From positions 10,302 to 74,301 of the forward strand of contig CAXTVS010000011.1 of the NCBI GenBank assembly GCA_964247735.1: a DNA stretch of 64,000 nucleotides. The letters are read 5' to 3'. A model generated the notes under the pieces. That model had not been told where the DNA came from. It made no database searches and worked only from the letters and a program-made list of their open reading frames with translations. Of this stretch, positions 41,069-49,857 are shown piece after piece. The translations under genes were made by a program, and so were the position numbers. The DNA comes from Lichenicola sp964247735. Lineage in GTDB: Bacteria > Pseudomonadota > Alphaproteobacteria > Acetobacterales > Acetobacteraceae. How positions within the stretch are numbered: the first letter of the stretch is position 1; each line of letters starts with the position of its first letter.

Positions 41069-43866
41069 CAGCGCCCGAAGCGGAGGCCGGCCAGCACGGC
41101 GAACGGGCTGTCGGGGTTGACCGGCCGGGGCGGCGGCCGGGGTGGCGACCTGGGCGGCGGCGAGCGCGGCGATGCCTTGGCCATGGGACTGGCTGGCCTG
41201 GGACGCGGCAGTGCCGCAGCCTCGGCCAGGGCTGGAGCTGCGGCCGGAGCTGCTGCCGGAGCGGCCGGAACGGGTGCCGCCGCTCCCGGTGCGGACACAG
41301 GCGCGGGCCGCCGCTCCCGACGCGACTGGCTGCGCGCCCGCTGTCCCCGCGCCGCCAGCATCGGCGGCGCGGGCGGCCCGAACGCTTGTTCGGGCAGGGG
41401 AACCTCCGGCAGCAGACGCAGCTCCAGCGCCGGCAGCACCTGCGGCAGCATCTCGGCGCGTACCGAGAGCCGCGAGGCGAGGTCCGGCGGCAGCACGGCG
41501 GGGCGCCGGCGCGTCAGCCAGCCGAGCTCGCCCGCGATCCGCTCGGCGATGTCCAGACGCACCAGCACCGGGCCACAGGGCACCCAGCCCAGCCGTCCCA
41601 GGAACCCCGGCGGCATCCCGTCCGGCAGCGCCGACGGGATCGAGATCCGGCCTTCCGCCGGCAGCGAGGGCAGCCTGACGCCGGCGCGGATCGCCAGCAG
41701 CACCGCGCGCAGCCGGGCCGGCTTCGGCTTCAGCAGCGCCGGCATGAACAGCGCGAACCGCCCCGCGCGCACGCCCAGCGCCTTCAGCTTCGAGCGCAGC
41801 GGCGGCGGGATCGGCGCCCGCTGCGCGCCCGGCACCAGCCCCGCCTGCTCCAGCAGCCGGTGCACCACCCCGCGCAGCTCCGCATCGTCCGCCGCCGCCC
41901 GCTCGGCACGGAACAGCGGCTCCAGCCCCTGCGCCACCAGCGCGTCGAGGAAGCCCTGCAGCCGGGCCCGCACCTGCTCGCGCTGCGTGCCGTCGAGGAA
42001 CTCGCTGTCGCGAACCTCCACCATCGGCTTCAGCAGGGCGGCACCCGGGCGCAGCCGCCCGACCGGCGCCCCGTCCCAGCACACCGACCGGCCGTCCTCG
42101 GCCAGGCCGAACCGGTCGTCCGGCGCACCCGCCAGCGCCTGCACCCGGCGCGGGATCTCCTCGCGCAGCGCCCGGCGCGCGGCGCGCAGCACCAGTTGCT
42201 TCTCCGGCCCCTCCGCCTGCGGGTCGGGGATCAGCACGAAGCCGGACACGTGGCCGACCGAATGGCCCTCCACCACCACCTCGCCGCGTGCGGTCACCGC
42301 CGACAGCAGGTCGCGGCCGTCGCCGCGCTCCGCCTCGTCCAGGCTGCGGATCAGCGACGCCGCCCTGCGGTCGACGAAGCGCGCAGTCAGGCGTTCGTGC
42401 AGCGCGTCCGACAGCAGGTCCTCGATCTCGCGCGCCCGCGCCTGCCACGGTGCCGCGTCCGCGAGCCAGTCTCGCCTGGCCGCGATGTAGGCGCAGACGC
42501 GCACCCCCGACAGCCGCTGCATCAGCGTGTCGATGTCGCCGTCCGCTCGGTTCAGGGTGTTCAGCAGCTGCTCCAGCCAGGCCTCGGACAGCCGGCCGCC
42601 GCGCATGATGTCGAAGAACACGCGCGCGCACAGGCGGGTATGGCTGTCGTCGCCGATCTTGCGGAAGTCCGGGATCTGGCACGCGTCCCACAGCAGCCGG
42701 GTCGCCGACCGGCCGGTGGCGAGCGCCCTGACCTCCGGATCGAGCGCCAGCGCCTGCAGCGTCTGCAGGTCGGCGGCCTCGTTGCCGGTCACCAGCCCGC
42801 GCAGCGGCGGCGGAAGCAGCAGGCTGTCGAGCAGCGCGTCCGGCCCGGACAGGTCGAGCGCGCTGTTGCGCCACGACAGCTGCTCCAGCGGGTCGAACCG
42901 GTGCGCCTCCACCGCTTCCACGACGTCGTCGGGCATGGGCGGGCAGGTGCCGGTGGTGCCGAACGAGCCGTCGCGCATGCCGCGCCCGGCCCGCCCGGCG
43001 ATCTGCGCCACCTCGGCGGCACTCAACCGGCGCGGCCGGGCGCCGTCGAACTTGGACAGCCCGGCGAAACCGACATGGTTCACGTCCATGTTCAGCCCCA
43101 TGCCGATCGCGTCGGTGGCGACCAGGTAGTCCACCTCCTTGTCCTGGTACAGCGCCACCTGGGCGTTGCGGGTGCGGGGACTGAGCCGTCCCATCACCAC
43201 CGCGCAGCCGCCGCGACGCCGCCGGATCAGCTCGGCGATGGCGTAGACCTCGGCGGCGGAGAACGCGACCACCGCCGAGCGCGGCGGCAGCTTGGTCAGC
43301 TTCACCGCGCCGACGTGCTGGAGCTGCGACAGCCGCGGCCTGGTCTCGATCTCCGCCTGCGGCACCAGCCGGTGCAGCAGCGGCCGGATCGTCTCCGCGC
43401 CCAGGAACATGGTCTCCACCAGCCCGCGCGCGTGCAGCAGCCGGTCGGTGAACACGTGGCCGCGGTCGGGATCGGCACAGAGCTGGATCTCGTCCACCGC
43501 CACGAACTCCGGGCGCGGGATGTCGCCGCCGTCGGCCCGTAGGGGGTCGAGCGGCATCGCCTCCACGGTGCAGGAGAACCAGCGCGCCCCGGGCGGGACG
43601 ATCTTCTCCTCGCCGGTGATCAGCCCGACCCGCGCCTCCCCCTTCTCCGCCACCATCCGGTCGTAGTTCTCGCGCGCCAGCAGGCGCAGCGGGAAGCCGA
43701 TGATGCCGGAGCCGTGGCCGAGCAGCCGCTCCATCGCCAGGTGCGTCTTGCCGGTGTTGGTGGGCCCCAGCACCGCCTTCACCCGCGGCGCGAAGGGACC
43801 GGAGCGCCCTTCGGCCGGACGGGACGAGTCGGAGGGGCCTTGCGGCCGGTAGGGTGCACCCGTCAT
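41068..43866 (-). CDS. SUV3-like RNA helicase
   Basis: A 932-residue superfamily 2 helicase. Walker A is LGPTNTGKTH (residues 33-42), the DExH-type box is VDEIQ (124-128), motif III-like FLGAETIRPL follows, and motifs IV to VI are seen in AVVMGRLSPRTRNAQVALYQ, VDYLVATDAIGMGLNMDV and QIAGRAGRG. The C-terminal half contains a SUV3-type helical domain, and the last 120 residues are Pro/Ala/Arg-rich and probably disordered. SUV3 homologues unwind RNA for the degradosome. Start at ATG 43866. It is coupled to the S4 protein gene downstream and divergent from the aminopeptidase gene. Confidence 0.9.
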   Translation of the reverse strand: MTGAPYRPQGPSDSSRPAEGRSGPFAPRVKAVLGPTNTGKTHLAMERLLGHGSGIIGFPLRLLARENYDRMVAEKGEARVGLITGEEKIVPPGARWFSCTVEAMPLDPLRADGGDIPRPEFVAVDEIQLCADPDRGHVFTDRLLHARGLVETMFLGAETIRPLLHRLVPQAEIETRPRLSQLQHVGAVKLTKLPPRSAVVAFSAAEVYAIAELIRRRRGGCAVVMGRLSPRTRNAQVALYQDKEVDYLVATDAIGMGLNMDVNHVGFAGLSKFDGARPRRLSAAEVAQIAGRAGRGMRDGSFGTTGTCPPMPDDVVEAVEAHRFDPLEQLSWRNSALDLSGPDALLDSLLLPPPLRGLVTGNEAADLQTLQALALDPEVRALATGRSATRLLWDACQIPDFRKIGDDSHTRLCARVFFDIMRGGRLSEAWLEQLLNTLNRADGDIDTLMQRLSGVRVCAYIAARRDWLADAAPWQARAREIEDLLSDALHERLTARFVDRRAASLIRSLDEAERGDGRDLLSAVTARGEVVVEGHSVGHVSGFVLIPDPQAEGPEKQLVLRAARRALREEIPRRVQALAGAPDDRFGLAEDGRSVCWDGAPVGRLRPGAALLKPMVEVRDSEFLDGTQREQVRARLQGFLDALVAQGLEPLFRAERAAADDAELRGVVHRLLEQAGLVPGAQRAPIPPPLRSKLKALGVRAGRFALFMPALLKPKPARLRAVLLAIRAGVRLPSLPAEGRISIPSALPDGMPPGFLGRLGWVPCGPVLVRLDIAERIAGELGWLTRRRPAVLPPDLASRLSVRAEMLPQVLPALELRLLPEVPLPEQAFGPPAPPMLAARGQRARSQSRRERRPAPVSAPGAAAPVPAAPAAAPAAAPALAEAAALPRPRPASPMAKASPRSPPPRSPPRPPPRPVNPDSPFAVLAGLRFGR

Positions 43867-43955
43867 GGCAGGATGGTCGGCCCGGGGAACACCGTTTGCA
43901 AGCGGGCGTCACCCGTCACAGCATCGACCGGTTTCCACCGCCCGAAGGCCGCCCG

Positions 43956-45422
43956 ATGCACGACCGCCCGCTCGACTGCCTGATCGATCCCGCCGCCGCC
44001 GAGGGTTTGCCGGTCCGGGTCGTGCGCTGCGTGCGTCCCGAAGGGCTGGCGGCCTGGTCGGACGCGCTGCCGGCGGCGGAGCGCGCCTGGCTGCGGGCGC
44101 AGGGGTTCGGCGCCAAGGCCGGCGAGCTGCTGCACCTGCCCGGGCCGGACGGGATCGCCTCGGCGGCGCTGGGCCTGGGCGGGGCGCCGGGACCCGGCCA
44201 CACCCAGGGGCCGCACGCGTTCGGCGGCCTGGCGACCGGCCTCGCCGAACCCGGCAGCGGGTCCGGCGCCTGGACGCTGGACCTGCCCCCGGACGTGACC
44301 GCAAGCGAGGCGGTGCTGGGGTTCTGCCTCGGCGCCTACCGCTTCGACCGGTTGCGTGCGACCGCATCCCCGGCCGCAACCCCGGCCCGGCTGGTCCGAC
44401 CGCCCGGCGCCGGGGAGGGCGAGATCCTGGCCCGCGCCACCTGGCTCGCGCGCGACCTGATCAACATGCCCGCCAACCTGCTGGGCCCGGTCGAGCTGGC
44501 GGAAGCGGCCCGGGACGCGATGGCGGCGGCGGGCGCGCAGGCGGTCGTGGTCGCAGGCGCCGAGCTCGCGGAGCGCTACCCCGCGGTGGCGTCGGTCGGC
44601 GCCGGCTCGGCGCGTCCGGCGCAGGTGCTGGTCGCGCACTGGCGCGGTTCCGCCGCCGGCGACGACGCGCCGCTGCTGTCCCTGGTCGGCAAGGGCGTGT
44701 GCTTCGACACCGGCGGCTACGACCTCAAGCCGTCGGCCGCCATGCTCCGCATGAAGAAGGACATGGGCGGGGCGGCGATCAGCCTGGCGCTGGCGCGTGC
44801 GGTGATGGTTCACGACCTGCCGGTGCGGCTGTCGCTGCGGCTTGGTTGCGTCGAGAACAGCGTGTCCGGCCATGCGATGCGCCCCTCGGACGTGTTGCGC
44901 ACGCGACGCGGCTTGTTTGTCGAGGTCGGCAACACCGATGCGGAAGGCCGCCTGGTGCTGTGTGACCTGCTTGCGGAAGCCTGTGACGAGCGGCCCGATC
45001 TGCTGATCGACGCCGCCACCCTGACCGGCGCCGCGCGCGTCGCGCTGGGTCCCGACCTTCCTGCCCTGTTCTGCAACGATGACGCGCTGGCCGAGAGCTT
45101 CCTGCACGCGGGGATTGCATTGCACGACCCGCTCTGGCGCCTCCCTCTGTGGAGCGGCTACGACGACTGGCTGTCCAGCACTGTCGCGGACCTGAACAAT
45201 GTGTCATCCAGGCCGATGGCAGGGGCAGTGACCGCTGCGCTGTTTCTTCAACGTTTCGTGAGCGGATCGGTGCGCTGGGCCCATCTCGACACTTACGCCT
45301 GGAACGATCATGCCCGCGCGGGCCGGCCGGAAGGCGGCGAGGCGCTCGGTTTACGCGCGTTGTTCCATGGATCGTTGCGGATTCTTAATCTGGACGGCGA
45401 CCGAAACAGTCCGGTAACGTAA
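43956..45422 (+). CDS. Leucyl aminopeptidase family (M17) protein
   Basis: A 488-residue metallo-aminopeptidase. The M17 signature NTDAEGRLVL lies at about residues 325-334, and the metal and bicarbonate site residues in VGKGVCFDTGGYDLKPS and MKKDMGGAA are complete. The C-terminal part ends the domain with SRPMAGAVTAALFLQRFV and WAHLDTYAWN. It is probably a hexameric cytoplasmic enzyme cleaving N-terminal residues from peptides, with two metal ions. ATG 43956 has GAAGG upstream. It is divergent from the helicase gene; the frame reaches further upstream but without a good start. Confidence 0.92.
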   Translation: MHDRPLDCLIDPAAAEGLPVRVVRCVRPEGLAAWSDALPAAERAWLRAQGFGAKAGELLHLPGPDGIASAALGLGGAPGPGHTQGPHAFGGLATGLAEPGSGSGAWTLDLPPDVTASEAVLGFCLGAYRFDRLRATASPAATPARLVRPPGAGEGEILARATWLARDLINMPANLLGPVELAEAARDAMAAAGAQAVVVAGAELAERYPAVASVGAGSARPAQVLVAHWRGSAAGDDAPLLSLVGKGVCFDTGGYDLKPSAAMLRMKKDMGGAAISLALARAVMVHDLPVRLSLRLGCVENSVSGHAMRPSDVLRTRRGLFVEVGNTDAEGRLVLCDLLAEACDERPDLLIDAATLTGAARVALGPDLPALFCNDDALAESFLHAGIALHDPLWRLPLWSGYDDWLSSTVADLNNVSSRPMAGAVTAALFLQRFVSGSVRWAHLDTYAWNDHARAGRPEGGEALGLRALFHGSLRILNLDGDRNSPVT

Positions 45423-45552
45423 TTGGGACTGAACCAAGCCATTTCCGTGCATTATAAGACGTAGCTGTCACCGTTGCTGGACGCACACAGATTTAGGCGC
45501 TCCGAACCTCCCGCAAGGGGAAGCGGCCTCATCAGGCGGCGTGGTGATCCGG

Positions 45553-45575
45553 TGAAACGGCAGCTTGCCGTTTCA
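45553..45575. promoter_or_regulatory. Perfect palindrome before a MarR gene, possible operator
   Basis: TGAAACGGCA (45553-45562) and TGCCGTTTCA (45566-45575) are a perfect 10-bp inverted repeat with a 3-nt spacer, 25 bp before the MarR-family start. There is no T run, so a terminator is unlikely. It is most likely the autoregulatory operator of the gene at 45601. Confidence 0.5.
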
Positions 45576-45600
45576 ACTTGATCAGGAAAGGATTTTCTGG

Positions 45601-45990
45601 ATGGCTCAGGCCTCGACGACCGACCATCTCGTGGCAACGCTGCGGGACACCGTTGTTTCCATGGTGCGCCGTGATGGGCCGGACCTTTCGGCACGACAGC
45701 TCGGGGTGTTCCTTACCTGCTACCTGCAGGAAGGCGCTCACACCGTGCGCGGCCTCGCGTCCGACCTCAACGTGTCCAAGCCGGCAATCACCCGCGCCCT
45801 CGACCGGCTCGGCGAGCTCGACCTCGCCCGGCGCAAGGTCGACCCGATGGACCGCCGCTCGATCCTGGTGCAGCGGACGCTGAAGGGTGCCGCCTACCTG
45901 CGCGAATTGCGCTCGATCATGTCCGAGGCCTCCGGCGTCGCCCGCCGGTCGAGCGCCAGCGAGGAGCGCGCGAGCCGCCGCGCCAGCTGA
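45601..45990 (+). CDS. MarR family transcriptional regulator
   Basis: A 129-residue winged helix-turn-helix regulator. LSARQLGVFLTCYLQEGAHT precedes the recognition helix in VRGLASDLNVSKPAITRALD, and LGELDLARRKVDPMDRRSIL is the wing with the D-x-R-R motif. It ends in a Ser/Arg/Ala-rich tail. ATG 45601 follows AGGAAAGGA. A perfect palindrome lies just before it, and a small secreted protein gene follows 128 bp downstream; both are candidate targets. The ligand is unknown. Confidence 0.88.
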   Translation: MAQASTTDHLVATLRDTVVSMVRRDGPDLSARQLGVFLTCYLQEGAHTVRGLASDLNVSKPAITRALDRLGELDLARRKVDPMDRRSILVQRTLKGAAYLRELRSIMSEASGVARRSSASEERASRRAS

Positions 45991-46118
45991 TCCGGCGCCA
46001 CCGGTTGGTGGCTCTGCCAGCCGTCCTCGCAACCGGATCGTCACCTGGACGCTATGCCAGACGGCCGGGTCGCTGCCATGCGGCCCGGCGTCCCTCATGT
46101 CGATCAAGGAACAATCTG

Positions 46119-46577
46119 ATGCGGATGGCCGCCTTCACAACGAGTCTCGCCCTTGCCACCGCGGGTTTCGCCCTTCCCGCCGTGGCGGCCCAGGATCCCG
46201 GCGTGTCGGGCCGTCCCGATGCGACCGTCACCATCGTGTCCAAGGCTGCCGACATCGGTATCGGCGCGACCTGGGGCAACGGCGTTCTGCGCTACGCGGG
46301 CCATCGCTACAGCTTCAGCGTGAAGGGTGTCGACGTCGCCGCCGTCGGCTTCTCCAAGATCGTCGGGCATGGCCGCGTCTACAACCTGAAGCACCTGCAC
46401 GACTTCGACGGCACGTATGCGGCCGCCAACGGCGAGGCCACCGTCGGCAAGGGCCTCGGCGGCAACGTCCTGAAGAACGGCAACGGCGTCGAGCTGCGGA
46501 TCGACGACATCACCAAGGGGGCGCGTCTCGCCGGTGCGGCGCAGGGCATCGAGCTCACCCTCACCAACGGCCAGTAG
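46119..46577 (+). CDS. Small secreted beta-rich protein, function unknown
   Basis: A 152-residue exported protein. It has a signal peptide (SLALATAGFALPAVAAQD, cleavage near residue 23). The mature part is glycine-rich and beta-stranded: ADIGIGATWGNGVLRYAGHRY, FSVKGVDVAAVGFSK, GRVYNLKHLHDFDGTYAAAN, GKGLGGNVLKNGNGVELRI. I recall this W-G-x-G-x-L-x-Y and VYNL-x-x-x-x-DF-x-GTYAA pattern from a widespread family of uncharacterised secreted proteins in Proteobacteria, with no known function. ATG 46119 follows AAGGAAC. It comes after the MarR gene and may be controlled by it. Confidence 0.7.
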   Translation: MRMAAFTTSLALATAGFALPAVAAQDPGVSGRPDATVTIVSKAADIGIGATWGNGVLRYAGHRYSFSVKGVDVAAVGFSKIVGHGRVYNLKHLHDFDGTYAAANGEATVGKGLGGNVLKNGNGVELRIDDITKGARLAGAAQGIELTLTNGQ

Positions 46578-46624
46578 TCCAACGACAGGCGGGGTCGCAT
46601 CGGGCTCCGCCTGAAGCGTTCGGC

Positions 46625-47659
46625 TCATGACCAGCGGTCGAGCCGGGCCCGCAGCGCGCGACGCCGGACGATCCCGGTCCAGCCCGGCTGCGGCAGCAGC
46701 GCCAGGACCACGGCCAGCACCGGGTGCCGTGGCAGCAGCGTCAGCGCCAGCATCCCGCCCCAGGTCGCGAACGTCCAGTGGATCGCCGTGACCCGCACCG
46801 CCGGAATGCCGACACGGGTGGCCACCTGGTAGAGGTGGCCGCGATGCGCCTGCGTCAGTCGCTCCCCGCCCAGGAGCCGGCGGCACAGGGTGAACAGCAC
46901 GTCCCACAGGATGCCGGCCAGGACCAGCGGCACGCCCAGCGCGGCCAGGCGCCAGCCCGGAACGGCAAGCGGCGGCAGCGACAGCGTGCCGGCGAGCAGG
47001 CCGCAGACTTGGCTGCCGATGTCGCCCAGGAAGATGCGCGCCCTGGGGTAGTTGAACGGCAGGAACCCGGCCAGTCCCGACGCCAGCATCAGTCCCGCCG
47101 CCACCGCGACCGGCGCGTCCATCCGCCAGCCGAGCACGGCTACGAACAGCCCGCACACGGCGATGCTGCCGGCGGCCAGGCCATTGATCCCGTCGATGAA
47201 GTTGACCGCGTTGGTGACGACCATCAGCCAGCAGAACGCCACCGCCAGGCCGGGCCACAGCAGCCAGGACGGCGGCAGGACCGGCAGGTCGGCCAGCGCT
47301 GCGGCAACCGCAAGTGCGGAGGCGGCGAGCTGGGCCGACAGCTTGGCGCGGTAGCCGAGCTGCCGCAGGTCGTCGAGCCAGGACACCGCGGCCAGCAGCG
47401 CCAGCGCCACCTCGAGCAGGACGACCGTGCGGACCGGGTCCTGGCCCCCGGACAGCAGCGGCACCATCACCGGCACGCCGAGCAGCACCACGACGACGGT
47501 GCCGGCACCGCCGCCGCGCGGCACCGGGCGGTCGTGCGCGCTGCGTCCGCCCGGCACGTCCATCACCGCCAGCCGGATCATCCCGCGCACCACCACGGCC
47601 GACAGCAGCCCGGCCAGGAGGCACGACACCAGGAGCCACACGGGTGTCCAGCCGTTCAT
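46625..47659 (-). CDS. Polyprenyl-phosphate sugar-1-phosphate transferase (WecA/MraY-like, GT4)
   Basis: A 344-residue inner-membrane protein with about ten helices that joins a sugar phosphate to undecaprenyl phosphate to start a surface glycan. Motifs are PVPRGGGAGT near the start, SWLDDLRQLGYR (the Asp-Asp pair), TNAVNFIDGINGLAAGS, and PFNYPRARIFLGDIGSQ with the catalytic-site aspartate; HRGHLYQ is the His motif near the end. ATG 47659 (MNGW) is proposed; an upstream ATG at 47683 is possible. It is divergent from the CapD-like gene, with 119 bp between the starts. Confidence 0.88.
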   Translation of the reverse strand: MNGWTPVWLLVSCLLAGLLSAVVVRGMIRLAVMDVPGGRSAHDRPVPRGGGAGTVVVVLLGVPVMVPLLSGGQDPVRTVVLLEVALALLAAVSWLDDLRQLGYRAKLSAQLAASALAVAAALADLPVLPPSWLLWPGLAVAFCWLMVVTNAVNFIDGINGLAAGSIAVCGLFVAVLGWRMDAPVAVAAGLMLASGLAGFLPFNYPRARIFLGDIGSQVCGLLAGTLSLPPLAVPGWRLAALGVPLVLAGILWDVLFTLCRRLLGGERLTQAHRGHLYQVATRVGIPAVRVTAIHWTFATWGGMLALTLLPRHPVLAVVLALLPQPGWTGIVRRRALRARLDRWS

Positions 47660-47778
47660 CGGCACCTGCGCCTCCGACAGCATGGTGTTCCGGTTCGGCG
47701 GCGCCGACCGGGGACCGCGGCCGGACGGCGAGGGACCGCCTTCTAGCGCACGGGACGCTGGGCTATACGGGCGCGAAG

Positions 47779-49857
47779 ATGCTCCCGCAACGTGCCCCAT
47801 CGTCCAGCGGCCCGACCGGCGCCTCGCCCGACGCGCCGGCTTCCGGCAGCGGGGACCGCTCGGGCCGAGGCGCTGCCCGCGTCCGGTTGCGCCCGCTGAA
47901 CCGGATCCTGGTCAACGTCCTGCTGGACGGTGCGCTGGCGGCGGTCGCGGCGCCGATCGCGCGCTGGCTGGCCGATCCGCAAGGGGGGCTGATCCACCCG
48001 CTCTGGTTCCTGGCCGGCGGCGCCATCACCCTGCTGGTGGGCGGGGTGCCGTTCCGCATGCCGCAGCAGTACTGGCGCTTCTCCGGCGTCGCCGACCTGC
48101 TCGGCATCGCCGGCGCCTCGGTCGCGAGCGCCGTGCTGTTCGCCGCCCTGCTGCTGGGAACCGGGTACCGCCTGCCCAGCCTCACCTTTCCCATCATCCA
48201 CGCCCTGACCCTGCTGGTGCTGCTCGGCAGCCTGCGGATCGTCTACCGCCTGTCGCAGGGCCGCCCGCTCGGCGGCAGCGCCGTGCCGACGCAGCGGGTG
48301 CTGCTGGTCGGCGCCGACGAGGCGGCCGACCTGTTCATCCGCGCGGTGCGCCGCGAGCGCGGAACGCCGCTGCGCGTGGTCGGCCTGCTGGCGCGCGGCC
48401 GGCACCAGCCGGGGCGGCGCATCCACGGCGTGCCGATCCTGGGCACGCTGCGTGACGCCGAGGCGGTGCTGGACCGGCTCGACCGGCAGGACCGCCGTCC
48501 CGACGGGCTGATCGTCACCGATCCCGAGTTGCGCGGCACCGACCTCGCCGCCGTGATCCGGGCGGCCGAGCGTCTGGGGGTGCCGGTCGGCCGGGTGCCG
48601 GACCCGACCGCGCTGTCGCCCGCCAACCGGGTCGAGCTGCGCCCGGTGGCGATCGAGGACCTGCTCAACCGGCCGCAGGTGGCGCTCGACCGCGCGGCCA
48701 TGGCACGCCTGGTCGCCGGGCGCCGGGTGCTGGTGACCGGCGCCGGCGGCACCATCGGGGCGGAGCTGGCCCGCCAGGTGGCGGCCCTGTCGCCGGGGCT
48801 GCTGGTGCTGCTCGACCACGGCGAGTTCGCGCTGTGGCAGGTCGACCTGGAGCTGGCCGAGCTGGCGCCGCAGGTGGACCGGCACAGCGTCGTGGCCGAC
48901 ATACGCGACCGCACCCGGCTGCGGGCGCTGTTCGCCGAGCACCGCCCGGAGATCGTGTTCCACGCCGCGGCGCTGAAGCACGTGCCGATCGTGGAGGCCA
49001 ACCCGTCCGAGGGGATGCTGACCAACATCGTCGGCACCCGCGAGGTGGCCGATGCCGCGCAGGATGCCGGCACTGCGGAGATGGTGCTGATCTCCACCGA
49101 CAAGGCGGTCAACCCGAGCAGCCTGATGGGCGCCTCCAAGCGCGCCGCCGAGATGTACTGCCAGTCGCTCGACATCGCCGCGCGCCGCGGGGGCAGCGGA
49201 CAGAAAGGCGGGGGCCTGCGCTGCGTCACCGTGCGGTTCGGCAACGTGCTGGGCAGCACCGGCTCGGTGGTGCCGCTGTTCCGGCGCCAGCTCGAGCGCG
49301 GCGGCCCGCTCACCGTCACCCATCCCGACATGCAGCGCTACTTCATGACCGTGTCCGAGGCGGTCGGGCTGGTGCTGCAGGCGAGCGCGGTCGGCGCCGC
49401 CTCCGCCGTCAACGACCAGGGGGGCGGCCAGACCGAGGCGCTGCTTCGGAACGGCGGCATCTTCGTGCTCGACATGGGCGAGCCGGTGAAGATCGTCGAC
49501 CTGGCGCGCCAGATGATCCGGCTGGCCGGCCTGCGTCCGGAGCAGGACGTGCCGATCCGCTACACCGGGCTGCGCCCGGGCGAGAAGCTGTTCGAGGAGC
49601 TGTTCCACGGCCACGAGCCGCCGGTGCCGACCGGCCATCCCGGCCTGCTGATGGCGACCCCTCGGACCGACGACGCGCGCGACCTCGGGCAGGCGCTGGA
49701 CGCGATCGGCAGCGCCTGCCGCGCCAACCGTCCGGCCGAGGCGCTGGCCCTGCTCAAGCGGCTGGTGCCGGAGTTCGCGCACAACCCGGACGGCCTGGTG
49801 CCGCCCGCCCGCACGCCCGGCCGCGCGACGGTCGCCGAGGAGGACCTGATCCCATGA
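47779..49857 (+). CDS. CapD/FlaA1-type nucleotide-sugar dehydratase, membrane-bound
   Basis: A 692-residue protein of the CapD/WbpM/PglF family. Residues 40-150 contain four transmembrane helices, followed by a first Rossmann-like region (RVLLVGADEAADLFIRAV) and then the catalytic SDR domain starting VLVTGAGGTIGAELARQVA at about 316. HAAALKHVPIVEANP, ISTDKAVNPSSLMGASKRAA and VRFGNVLGSTGSVVPLF mark the active site. It probably acts on UDP-GlcNAc or a similar sugar, removing water at C4/C6. Start ATG 47779. Its stop overlaps the aminotransferase start by 4 bp. Confidence 0.9.
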   Translation: MLPQRAPSSSGPTGASPDAPASGSGDRSGRGAARVRLRPLNRILVNVLLDGALAAVAAPIARWLADPQGGLIHPLWFLAGGAITLLVGGVPFRMPQQYWRFSGVADLLGIAGASVASAVLFAALLLGTGYRLPSLTFPIIHALTLLVLLGSLRIVYRLSQGRPLGGSAVPTQRVLLVGADEAADLFIRAVRRERGTPLRVVGLLARGRHQPGRRIHGVPILGTLRDAEAVLDRLDRQDRRPDGLIVTDPELRGTDLAAVIRAAERLGVPVGRVPDPTALSPANRVELRPVAIEDLLNRPQVALDRAAMARLVAGRRVLVTGAGGTIGAELARQVAALSPGLLVLLDHGEFALWQVDLELAELAPQVDRHSVVADIRDRTRLRALFAEHRPEIVFHAAALKHVPIVEANPSEGMLTNIVGTREVADAAQDAGTAEMVLISTDKAVNPSSLMGASKRAAEMYCQSLDIAARRGGSGQKGGGLRCVTVRFGNVLGSTGSVVPLFRRQLERGGPLTVTHPDMQRYFMTVSEAVGLVLQASAVGAASAVNDQGGGQTEALLRNGGIFVLDMGEPVKIVDLARQMIRLAGLRPEQDVPIRYTGLRPGEKLFEELFHGHEPPVPTGHPGLLMATPRTDDARDLGQALDAIGSACRANRPAEALALLKRLVPEFAHNPDGLVPPARTPGRATVAEEDLIP

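Noticed and set aside
40787..43912. A single 1041-codon minus-strand frame covering the helicase region
   Set aside because: Only its last 93 codons (S4 protein) are real; the rest is a shadow of the helicase, which has all motifs in another frame.
46587..46612. Hairpin between the secreted protein gene and the sugar-phosphate transferase gene as a terminator
   Set aside because: Short imperfect stem and no T run in either direction.
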